From: Tritrichomonas foetus
Taxonomy: Eukaryota; Parabasalia; Tritrichomonadida; Tritrichomonadidae
NCBI GenBank assembly: GCA_001839685.1
Contig: MLAK01001260.1
Location: 44,626-108,625 of the forward strand
Length of the DNA: 64,000 nucleotides
Reading direction: 5' to 3'
The position numbers and the translations under genes are program-made. Under the pieces are notes generated by a model. The model saw nothing but the letters and a program-made list of their open reading frames with translations, was not told the origin of the DNA and ran no database searches. Shown here in pieces: positions 50,279 through 60,000 of the stretch (positions are counted from its first letter, which is position 1; every line of letters starts with the position of its first letter).

Positions 50279-50974
50279 ATGCCACGAAAAATTACCATTC
50301 AGCGACATTTTTCGAGTTCAATACTCATGAAAGTTATGAACGAATTCCAAATGCACCCAATTTCTGCACCGTACTGGATCCCTATTGATCCAACTTCACT
50401 TGATCGCGCCAAACAGAATATCGTTGCAGTAAAAGATGTAATCGATCTTTCTATTGTTAGACAACACCTGTATGATGGCGAATACACAACTCTCGATGCT
50501 TGGTATAACGATTGCTTATCAGTTTTCAATGATTACGATCTTCTATTCGGGGACGATCCCGTTCAAAAACTCGTCAATAATTACAGCAAGAAACTTTTTC
50601 ACAAAATTTCAGTTCAACAAGGTGTAGATCTAATCGATCATTGGTCAGAACAAATATACAACTTGCGCACGAAATTAAACACTCTAATTAATTCTGTACC
50701 AACCAAATATATATCTAAAAATACCATGAAGACAAGAAAACCGAAAAGCAAAGGCACTGATAAAATCGAAAAAATAAAGGAAATTCGAAAAGCAATTGAA
50801 ACTTTCAAAACACCTCAGGATTGGAGACCATCTTTAATTATTTTGATTAAAAATGGATACGAAGTGGGGAAAAAGAAAGTTGACTTAGATTTGATGGATA
50901 TGAAAGCGGAAACGATCAATCAACTATACAACGACTTAAAAGAAAGAAATATTCTGATAGATGATGATGATTGA
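50279..50974 (+). CDS. Single-bromodomain BET-like protein with ET domain
   Basis: The protein has 231 residues from MPRKITIQRHF; the frame extends upstream to an ATG at 50156 but the initiator-like TCATT favours 50279. Residues about 12-115 form a bromodomain: LMKVMNEF, HPISAPYWIPID, VIDLSIVRQHLYDGEY and an FNDYDLLFGDD helix region. The Asn that normally hydrogen-bonds acetyl-lysine (in the YN position) appears to be replaced, so ligand binding may be altered. Residues about 165-228 resemble the ET/NET domain, with KVDLDLMDMKAETINQLYNDL aligning to the EIDFETLKPSTLRELE-type core. BET proteins read acetylated histones and recruit transcription complexes through ET. A single bromodomain with ET and no extra domains is a minimal form. 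The end is acidic. Confidence 0.75.
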   Translation: MPRKITIQRHFSSSILMKVMNEFQMHPISAPYWIPIDPTSLDRAKQNIVAVKDVIDLSIVRQHLYDGEYTTLDAWYNDCLSVFNDYDLLFGDDPVQKLVNNYSKKLFHKISVQQGVDLIDHWSEQIYNLRTKLNTLINSVPTKYISKNTMKTRKPKSKGTDKIEKIKEIRKAIETFKTPQDWRPSLIILIKNGYEVGKKKVDLDLMDMKAETINQLYNDLKERNILIDDDD

Positions 50975-51906
50975 CAAAATGATATTGTTTTATAAAATTT
51001 TCTATAAATATTTTTTGTATTTTTTTTTCTGTTCCTTCAACATTCCAAATAAGAATTCGAAAATGTTCATTCTGTGGATTAAAAAGTTTTAACAAGCTTT
51101 TAGATCATATAATATATATCATATTTCGTCGTAAAAACATCGTATAAAGATATTTTGAATCAACTTTTTCTTCAGACAGGATAGGTTTCTCGAAAAACGA
51201 AAAACACTGCATCATTACATACTAGATAAACTATCGATATATTATTATTAAACTGTTCAGCAGCATGGTCACTTGACAATTTCGAAAAATGATATTTTAT
51301 TTTTTGTCAGTAAAAAATTATTAATTTGATTTAAATTTCATAGTATAATCTTAATTATATTTAAATATCATGAATATATAATTAATTTGAAGTTTAAATG
51401 ATTTTAAAGGGTTGAAAAAATAATAATTTCTAAAACCGTGGTTTTTCAATTTTTCAGGATCTATAACCCCAAATCCTAATTATTTTTGATACAATTCACT
51501 TTTATCTAGTAAAATTAAGAAAAAAATGAATAGGCCGTTCTGCACACCAAAGAGTTTTTGTAATTTTTTGCATTTAAACAAAATCTAATAGATATTTTTT
51601 ATTAATTTTTTATGTGGATGTAACTATATATAATTTAAAATATATCAATGACATTTTTTTGATGCTAATACTTTTTTATAAATATTCCTAAAAAAAATTG
51701 TAATTCTTGATTGACACATATTTATTAAAGAAAAATATTGTTACATATATGTGTATTTATTTTCAAATGGAAATTCTTCATTAATATGACATTTTAGCCT
51801 TTTAAAGAATATAAAAATTTTCATGAAAATAAGTTTTTTTTCATTGAAATATCGACTGAATATGTATTGAAAAAGTTGCGTTTTATAAAATTAATCATCA
51901 AAAAAA
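50975..51906. other. AT-rich intergenic region
   Basis: About 930 bases, among the most AT-rich in the window, with no ORF longer than chance. A TCA lies just before the next ATG. Confidence 0.5.
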
Positions 51907-52338
51907 ATGATAGAATTTCTTGCTCTCAGTGGCATTTTTTTTTATATTTACCTCTTATATTCCATTCTACAAAAATTATTACATTTTCTATCGGCTCGAA
52001 CTCAAAAGCAATTGCCAAATCATTTAAATTTAATTCGAACTAATTTTGATTTCGATGAACCGGAACAACCATTTTCCCAGCAAACTCAAACAATAACAAA
52101 ATATAATCAGAAGAAAAAAAAATATAAAGAAGCACAAGAAAAAAAATCCAGAGAGGGTGTTATTTCTCGTTATAAAACCAAACATAAAGAAAATATGAAA
52201 ATTATTCAATGTTTGCAACAAAAAAAGAGACAAAAAGATACTTTATTAATAGAAGAAATGCTAAATCAATTCTTAAGTCAACCTGTATCCCACGCTATTG
52301 CTAATAATTTTAAAAATTTTGTTTACAGAAAAAAAAAT
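51907..52338 (+). CDS. Membrane-anchored basic protein, cut by assembly gap
   Basis: About 144 residues are visible before the run of N. Residues 5-30 are strongly hydrophobic (FLALSGIFFYIYLLYSIL), a signal anchor. They are followed by a polar region with FDEPEQPFSQQ and then a Lys/Glu/Gln-rich helix (about 60-120) that may be a coiled coil. The frame is open into the gap, so the C-terminus is missing. Sequence after the gap (52498 on) closes within about 30 to 50 bases in all plausible frames, so little is lost unless the true gap is longer than shown. No family was recognised. Its isolation in a gene-poor, AT-rich stretch leaves open that it is a decayed gene. Confidence 0.5.
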
Positions 52339-52497
52339 NNNNNNNNNNNNNNNNNNNNNNNNNNNNNNNNNNNNNNNNNNNNNNNNNNNNNNNNNNNNNN
52401 NNNNNNNNNNNNNNNNNNNNNNNNNNNNNNNNNNNNNNNNNNNNNNNNNNNNNNNNNNNNNNNNNNNNNNNNNNNNNNNNNNNNNNNNNNNNNNNNN
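52339..52497. other. Assembly gap (159 N)
   Basis: A run of N joins two contigs. The flanks are A-rich on the left and AT-rich on the right, suggesting a low-complexity or repeat sequence stopped the assembly. Frames reported across it are not meaningful. Confidence 0.99.
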
Positions 52498-53743
52498 AAC
52501 ATCATTTTTGAAAATTCGCTTTATTGTTAAAATAATATTACTATGTTATTAGCTTTATAATATGAATATAAAAAATAAATTAATTTTTTAAAAAAACTCT
52601 AGTGGAGCTTTCTGAAAAACACTTTTTACAATTTCAATTTTTCGAATAAAAAAGGGCTTTTTTCGAAAATGCTTGGTAGAAATTCCTTAAAAATAGCATA
52701 TTTATTCTAGTGAAAGTTACCTGCACATCATATAAAAAAATGAGATCAATCTTGGGTCAAAAGGCGATCTTTATACGTTGTTCGTAAAATGGTGAAATTT
52801 TCGTTGTATCAACTTTTATTCGAATTGATATCAAAGGAATTCAGAAATGGTAATTTTGTGGAGCAATAAGTGATAATAATTTCGTGGATCCTAGAATTAG
52901 CAATTATTATGAATTACTTCCTGATAAATTATCGTTTTCATTGTAAGTTTTTTTATAAACGTTCTCTTTTTTGCTCACAATTATTTCTTAAATAATTTAT
53001 ATATATTTCAGAAATATTTTGTGATAATTTCAATATATTATGAAATAAATTGAATGCTAGTTGAATTCTTTTTAATGAAAAATAAGACTTCAAAAATAAG
53101 AATTAAGTAAATTGCCGATGCAAATTTATTTAGGAAAATACTGTAAACCAAATTTCTAAGTTGCGAATAATTTCGAATGAAATTGAAAATTGAAAATTTG
53201 AAATTTGAGATATTTAGACGCCTTTCTTCATTTTTAGAACTACTCAAGATGTACATCATAAATTATTAATGACAGTGTGATATTTCAATTTTATTCGAGA
53301 AAGATTTATCTTGTCCTAAAACAAAAATACCTGTAAATGCACTTCGGCATTATCAAAAAGTGAAAAAGTCAAAAAACATTCGCCTTTTCACTTTTTCAAT
53401 ACACCTTTCTAAATTGAATGGTGCATTATTTGCGTCACCGATAGTACCAAGACCTTCCCCACCTTATAGAATCTGATCGCTAGCTTGTTCTATGAAATAA
53501 TGTGCAAGCTTCAAGGAAAATGATTTGAATCATAAAAAAAATATATTGTTTTGGGTAACAATAGTTAACCATTCCTTCTCATTCTGCATTTGACTTTATA
53601 CTAGTGACCAATTATTCATTAAAAAAGTTAGCTTTTTTTTGTCACTTTACATAATTTTTTCAATAAATTATTCTGTACTTTCGATCGTCATTTTAACTTT
53701 TTATATGAAATTTCATCGTTTTTAGTGTTATTCTCCAATTCTC
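52498..53743. other. Intergenic region upstream of RICTOR
   Basis: About 1.25 kb without a credible ORF. A less AT-rich block at 53320-53520 contains a hairpin (53355-53396), a small stem with CTTCGG (near 53338-53353), and ATAGAA/TTCTAT and AGCTTG/CAAGCT inverted pairs at 53464-53510. It may contain a noncoding RNA. Confidence 0.5.
53355..53396. repeat. 12-bp inverted repeat, hairpin
   Basis: AAAAAGTGAAAA (53355-53366) is the exact reverse complement of 53385-53396, with an 18-base loop. It is followed by CAATACACC and a GC-richer stretch. It could be an RNA hairpin; no named family matches. Confidence 0.7.
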
Positions 53744-56700
53744 ATGATAAATTCTACTTTTGCATTAGGATTGCGAGCAGTCTCAATTAGCCAGATTCAA
53801 CACCAGCAACTTTTGATCTCATTACACATGCTCGAAAATGAATCCGCTACACTCGATACAAATTCTCAACCGATGGATTTTATCGCTCACTTTCTTCACC
53901 ACCTTTACACATCGCAAAATTCGTCTGTCAGAGCATCAATTTTACGAATCATCACAAATTTAGAAATTAATTCAAATAAGTCAATTGTTGAAAAATACCA
54001 ATTTGATAAAATTGTGGCAGCTTCCCTTGACCAAAAAATTCCAGATCCTCCTGTCAAAATCGATGAAGAAAAACTAGCCGCTTTTAAGGTGATAATGGTT
54101 GGACTCAAATATTTTTCTGTTTTACCACTTTCCATAATTCGGGCCTTGATTTCACTTTATAATGCGCCAAAACACAATTACCACAAACTTATTGTTTCAA
54201 TTCTAGCAGAAGGAATTTTAGTTTATGATGATTTTCCAGACTTGGAGGAAGTTTCAAGTATTTTCATAGATAAAGTTATGGAAAATCAGGACCAATCTTT
54301 AATAGGTCTATTCGGTTATATTTTCGAGAGGCAAAGCCATCGGGCCATTCAAAAGCATTTTGCCACTCGATTAAATTCACCTTTTTCTGCAATGGGTGAT
54401 ACAAAAGATTTAACTGTTGCTACTATTGTAATTACACAAATTTTAAGATCATGGCCTGGTTTAATGTGCTTTGGAATTCAAATTGGTGCACTTCCTGATT
54501 TACTCAGAATTATAAATCATTCAACTCCAATAGTCTTGAAAATATTAAATGATCTTTTATTTATTGATGGTCCAGATCAGTCTGTTGTTGACTGTTATAC
54601 AGGTTTCCTTTTTTATTATTTATTAAAAAATGGAATTCTTGAAAAACTCAGCGAAATTTCTAAAAATAATGAAGACGCTGTAAATCTTCTAAATTTATTA
54701 TTAAGATATGCACCACCTGATAGTACACTTTGTAAATCAATTTACCATCCGAAAGCAAGAATTGACTATACAGAATCGGAAAACATTTACTTAAAAGTTT
54801 CTCAAAATATTGCAAATGTTGTAATTCCAACAACAATAAGCAATTATACCCTTCCACGAGAACCTACACAATGGGACTGGGCAACCATTCGATCATACTT
54901 AATGGTTTTATTACCAAGTAACAGTACAGAAGCTGCCAGTCCAAATGCACAGACTTTTTATAATCGCCTTTTTGATTATTTCTGTTTAGAATTTAATACT
55001 TCTTATTCATCAACAAATTATGCAGTAATTTCACAATGTCTTTTTGCATTCATTAATTTATTGCTTGCTACAAAACGTGGACAAGATTTGTTATCTGAAA
55101 AATTGAATTTTGCTCAAGCAATCGTAAATGCTTACAATAATTTGAGAAATGCAACCACTATTGAGAAAAATCATCCTTCTTGGGTTTTAATTGAGATTTT
55201 CTGTCATTTAATGTGCGAGACAGAAGGTATGCAAGCTCTTGTGCGTTGGAGAATCTTCCATGTTTTGGATAGAGAAGCTGACAAATTTAAAACACCTCAA
55301 GTTTTCCAAAAATTGTTGAGGAAGTTGAGTTTTACTCCACAATATCAATTAACAGCAACTTTTTATGTGAGATTTTTGAAAAGTGAGAATTTGGAAATTG
55401 TTGAAATTGCAATGCATGAATTAAAAAAGAAGGCTGACAAACTTCCAAACTTTTATAAAGATTGTTTAAAAATGATTTTATTAGATCAAATTAAAGAAAC
55501 CTATCAAAAGATCAAAAAGTCTAACGACGAATTAAATGCAATGACAAACGTACAGGCGCAGAGCCCTAATACCGATGCACTTATAAAGAGTTTGCAGAAT
55601 ATGAAATCACAAATGAATCTTTATTTGAATTTGTTATGCGAGATGATGATGAAAAGCAACGAATGTTTAGAAATTGTTGCAAAAGATAAATTACTTCATC
55701 AAATAATTAAATTATTTTCACGTGAAATTTACTGTGTCCTTTTAAGTCATCCGGAGGGATTGTTAAATGCGAATGTTGATGAAGAAATAAGTTATTGGAA
55801 AACACAGGGAATTTTTCAATATGTTCATACTTACGACATGGCTGTTTCCATGACTTTTAATAAGAAGTTTATGACAATTCCATCAATTGTTCATTCAGAA
55901 AATTATGCATTAATGCCACCTCATTTATTTGGTCAACTTAGTAAAACTGTTGAAGGATATAATAAATTGAAGCCTTTAATTGGTTATTTGCTTAAACTAT
56001 GTATCTCTTCAACAATTCTGAAACGACGTGCTGCATTTTTTGCATTGGGCCATCTTGGATCAATTCCTAATGGAATCTCAATTGATATTTTGGTGAAAAT
56101 GATTGAATCAGCTGAAGAAAGTTCATCTTATTTACTTAGAGGTACACTTTTTGTTGCACTTTCATTAGTTTATTTAACACCACAGTTTTCTGACTTCCTT
56201 TTCACGGCCGGATTTCATCTCTTTCGATTTGGCTCACACACATGTGTCATTCCTATTGATCCGAAATTAATTTTAATTGATACTGCATCGAATGATGAAA
56301 AAGTATCTGAAAACATAGAACCAAAAACATCATTTAATCAACTTACTGAACTAGTTATAAAAATGATGAATCCAATAATTTCTGGGCAAGCAAGAAATGA
56401 TTTAGTAGCACTTGTTAATACACATGGAAAAGAAATGTCAACCTATGAAAACGTTTCATTTTTACATAATACATTAGCCAAATACTCCTTTGGAACTGAA
56501 GCTAGACAATTTTTATATAGTTTGTTTAAATTCGTACCAATTATACCGCCAAGTTATCCAGTAATTGATACCAGAATTGCGTCAGAATGTTGTGCGAGAG
56601 TATTGGAATCCACGGCATATACAACCAATATGCTTCCATCTGAAAACACAACTTTATCATATATTAAAATTCCATCCTTTCCTGCTGCAATGATAAAACA

Positions 56701-56839
56701 ACAAAGACCAACAACAAAAGTTCCTGAAGTATATCTAAGTGATGCAGAATTCCAAAATGTAACTGGATATGATCGAATATCTTTTTATAGACTTAACGAA
56801 CAACAGAAACTGGCGATTAGAAATAATATTATGAAATAA
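53744..56839 (+). CDS. RICTOR: RICTOR, scaffold subunit of TOR complex 2
   Basis: The protein has 1031 residues, all-helical armadillo/HEAT type. The conserved C-terminal core is clear. PPHLFGQLSKTVEGYNKL (about 725-742) matches the family's PPHFYGELAKT..G block, and RRAAFFALGHLGSIPNGISI (about 765-785) matches its RRAALWALGNIGS block. A LLRGTLFVALSLV helix follows, like the family's S-x-RGTC-x-x-LGL segment. The N-terminal region includes SSVRASILRII near residue 60, which fits the RICTOR N domain. RICTOR defines TORC2 and presents AGC kinases such as Akt to TOR. Animal RICTOR is about 1700 residues; the long phosphorylated tail is absent here, as in other protists. TCATG overlaps the start. 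The gene is convergent with gp210, 203 bases apart. Confidence 0.78.
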   Translation: MINSTFALGLRAVSISQIQHQQLLISLHMLENESATLDTNSQPMDFIAHFLHHLYTSQNSSVRASILRIITNLEINSNKSIVEKYQFDKIVAASLDQKIPDPPVKIDEEKLAAFKVIMVGLKYFSVLPLSIIRALISLYNAPKHNYHKLIVSILAEGILVYDDFPDLEEVSSIFIDKVMENQDQSLIGLFGYIFERQSHRAIQKHFATRLNSPFSAMGDTKDLTVATIVITQILRSWPGLMCFGIQIGALPDLLRIINHSTPIVLKILNDLLFIDGPDQSVVDCYTGFLFYYLLKNGILEKLSEISKNNEDAVNLLNLLLRYAPPDSTLCKSIYHPKARIDYTESENIYLKVSQNIANVVIPTTISNYTLPREPTQWDWATIRSYLMVLLPSNSTEAASPNAQTFYNRLFDYFCLEFNTSYSSTNYAVISQCLFAFINLLLATKRGQDLLSEKLNFAQAIVNAYNNLRNATTIEKNHPSWVLIEIFCHLMCETEGMQALVRWRIFHVLDREADKFKTPQVFQKLLRKLSFTPQYQLTATFYVRFLKSENLEIVEIAMHELKKKADKLPNFYKDCLKMILLDQIKETYQKIKKSNDELNAMTNVQAQSPNTDALIKSLQNMKSQMNLYLNLLCEMMMKSNECLEIVAKDKLLHQIIKLFSREIYCVLLSHPEGLLNANVDEEISYWKTQGIFQYVHTYDMAVSMTFNKKFMTIPSIVHSENYALMPPHLFGQLSKTVEGYNKLKPLIGYLLKLCISSTILKRRAAFFALGHLGSIPNGISIDILVKMIESAEESSSYLLRGTLFVALSLVYLTPQFSDFLFTAGFHLFRFGSHTCVIPIDPKLILIDTASNDEKVSENIEPKTSFNQLTELVIKMMNPIISGQARNDLVALVNTHGKEMSTYENVSFLHNTLAKYSFGTEARQFLYSLFKFVPIIPPSYPVIDTRIASECCARVLESTAYTTNMLPSENTTLSYIKIPSFPAAMIKQQRPTTKVPEVYLSDAEFQNVTGYDRISFYRLNEQQKLAIRNNIMK

Positions 56840-57042
56840 ATGCGTTAATTGATTATTTATTTTTTATTCTTTCGATTTTTTGCTGTATTTTTTAATGATA
56901 ACACTTATGGACTGAAAAATTAAATATTCAGAAGGAAAGGAATAAAATTAATATAATTAATATAAGCTTTATATAATTAACATGTTAATATTGAAAAAAA
57001 AAAAAATAGTATCATTTGAGACTATGTTACTAGTAACTAGAA

Positions 57043-60000
57043 TCATGAATAAGGTGATGTAAGATTAATAATTACATAGAAAATGGCGGCAAAAATAAGA
57101 ACTAATGTTGTATAAAACATCAGATCTTGATTAGGTTTAAATTCTCGATGCTGTTCAACAACTACAGGTCCATATTTAATATCAATATCATTTATAACAT
57201 CAATTTTGATTAATTCACCTGTTTTAACATTTCTCAGTGTGATTTTTCCTTTATGTGAAAATGTCCTATCAGCTGTGATAACAATGCTTCCACTAGATGG
57301 AGAAAAGTAAGCAGTAAGTCCGGGTGATGAATGAATTTTCGTATTTTTAGTGTTTACCATGACTGGAACTTCAACTTTTCTATTGGCATCAGATATCACA
57401 ACCTTCATTGATATCGTATGATCATCTTGTTCCAATTTGGGCTTTTTATTTAACCTAATATCACTTGTTACAAACAAACGCGAAGAAGTTGATTTTATTG
57501 TAGCTCTCACTTTTGCTTTTGGAGAACAAGCGGAATTGTCTCTTTTATTTAATATACAAAAGTGCTTACCATTTCTTTCAATATGTGAAACGGTTCCACA
57601 CCTATTTGTGTTGTCATCTAATTCACACGTAACTAGATAATCTGTTGGTTTCATAACATGACTGAGTATATTAGGAGAATATATAGGAACTATTTCAAAT
57701 TCATTATCATTATCTGAACTTTCAAGTAGTGTCAAACCAGACATTTCAACAACTCGTAAAACAGTGGTAATACCATTTCCACATGATAGAGTGGTTGTTC
57801 CTGGAACCTTTGCTGTTACAGTTCCATCTGATGTAACAGATGCGATTGTTCTATCAGCTATAGACCATCGTGGCTTGGCAACAGAACATTGGAACTTAGT
57901 TGAAGAACCACGGATCAAAACGGGGTTTTCAGGAATAATTGCACTGTTTGTTGATATATTGAATGATGAATATAATTCGAATTCAGGATTATTTACCATT
58001 AAAGATAATTGAAGTGGATTCGCTGATGATGGAGGTGTAATGGTAAAATGTCCGGTGTTATCTTTATAATTGATATTATTTTCGTTCATTTCACCTGCAT
58101 TGGAAATTTGGTAATGAATACCATTAGTTGAAGAGTATGAAAGTCCAAATGGATCTAAAACATTTATATCATAATCAATAATTGAATTTTTTACCACATA
58201 AAAATAGTGTGGCTTGCTAACTCTAACTGTCATTGCTGCATATTGATGCTCATAGTTAATAACTATGATAGTATTCCCTTCAGTTTGCCCTGATTTAATA
58301 TTGCCATAACTATCAACTATTGCAATATTTTCATCAACAGATGAATATTTGCAGTTTAATTTATTTCCAATCAATATTTTATAGCTGCTCAAAGGCGGCA
58401 AAACTATTTCAGTTGGTGTTAAAATCTTTAATTTAGGTTCAACATGGATTGTTATACCAGTTGTTAAGCCATATGCAGTTACACTGACTTGCAAATCTTT
58501 TGGATTATTACATGCAACAATAACAAAAGAGCTATTGGGCATTTCATATGGAAATCCATCCGTAATTGTCCATTTTGCATCGACAACATTTTTCATACCA
58601 CAATCAGTTTCAATGTAAGAGTTAAAAGCCACTTGACCATTCTCAATCACATTATTTGATGATGGGATAAGTTCGATTTTAAGTGGTTGTAAAACTTTCA
58701 CGAATATTTGGAATGGAGCAAGGCCTACAACATCACTAACTGTAACATTAATAGTAACAGTTCCGGGAGACTCAGCGATTACATCGAAATTTGAATTAAT
58801 TCTCGCGATTTTTCCAGATCCATAATCAAATTTCATATTTAGTGGACCATTTACGATATTTAATGGGACAACTTCTCCAGGAAGAATCTCAAGATATTGT
58901 GGAGAAATCAAGATTGAACGAATAACATCAACGGTATGTGTAGCAGTTACACCATTTTCTGATCGCGCAATAATTCTAAATTTTCCAATTTTATCAGGAG
59001 TAATTTCCCATGTATTAAAACTAATTTTTCTTGCATTTGGTATAGATAATTGGATGGCAGCATCATCAATAATATCTTGTGGAATAAGTTGAGAATACGG
59101 ACCATATGCATTCACTCTTAATTCAAAATCAGAATTTAGTGCAACAGTGGTTGGCGCAATAATTTGAAGTGAAACAATATCCAAGGCATTAAGTTCAGTA
59201 GATTGCGATTGCTTATCACTACAAACATCAGAAACATGGGCCTTAAAAATTCCAGGACGAGATGGTTTAATATACAAAATATTATCTCTAATAAAACTAT
59301 CTTGCGATGATGTATGGAAAATACCAGAACCCCCTTCTATTAAAAATGACTGATTAACACCTTTCTTGAAAAAAATTGCCTTTGGTGGACTAATAGTAAA
59401 TTCTGTAACTAGGATGACTTTAATAGCATTTGATTTTATATGTGAATAATTATCTGTTAGCACTTGAAGCAAAGTTGAAGATGAAGGAGAAAAATAAAAT
59501 TTTGTTGATCCATCTGATTCTTTTTCACTATATGCTCTTAATGCTTTGCCAGGAGTTGCTTGAACTGTGAACTTATCTGCTGAATAGTATTTAATCATAT
59601 TATCATTTTTATCATAAGCTAAAACAAAAATATTACATTCATGACCTTGAGCGACACGATAAACATCTTTGGGAACTTTGGTAATTAATCTGGGCGGAGA
59701 ATCACAGCGAGGATCATTAATACTTTTTTCATCTGTAAGATGAAGAGAAAATCGATGAATGTTTGCAACCTCTAATTGAAAACTTGTTTCAACAGTAAGT
59801 GGATAAGGGTTTAATTCTGTTCTTTCATTTTTCATTGAAAGCTTGCACGAACCAACAAATTCATCATTTACCAGAATATGGCGTTCATCATAAATCGAAA
59901 CATCAACTCCTTTACATTCTATAGAAATGTGTGGAGGGCTTAAATTTGGCCACTGTAATACACCACCAGCAATGTTTATTGGTATAATAGAATTTGGTGA

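Noticed and set aside
52298..52552. ORFs spanning the N run
   Set aside because: They depend on unknown bases and are not evidence of coding.
53338..53353. U6 5' stem-like CTTCGG hairpin
   Set aside because: There is no ACAGAGA box downstream.
53378..53400. U5 loop-like CGCCTTTTCAC
   Set aside because: It has an extra C, lacks the flanking stem that defines U5 loop 1, and no Sm site follows.
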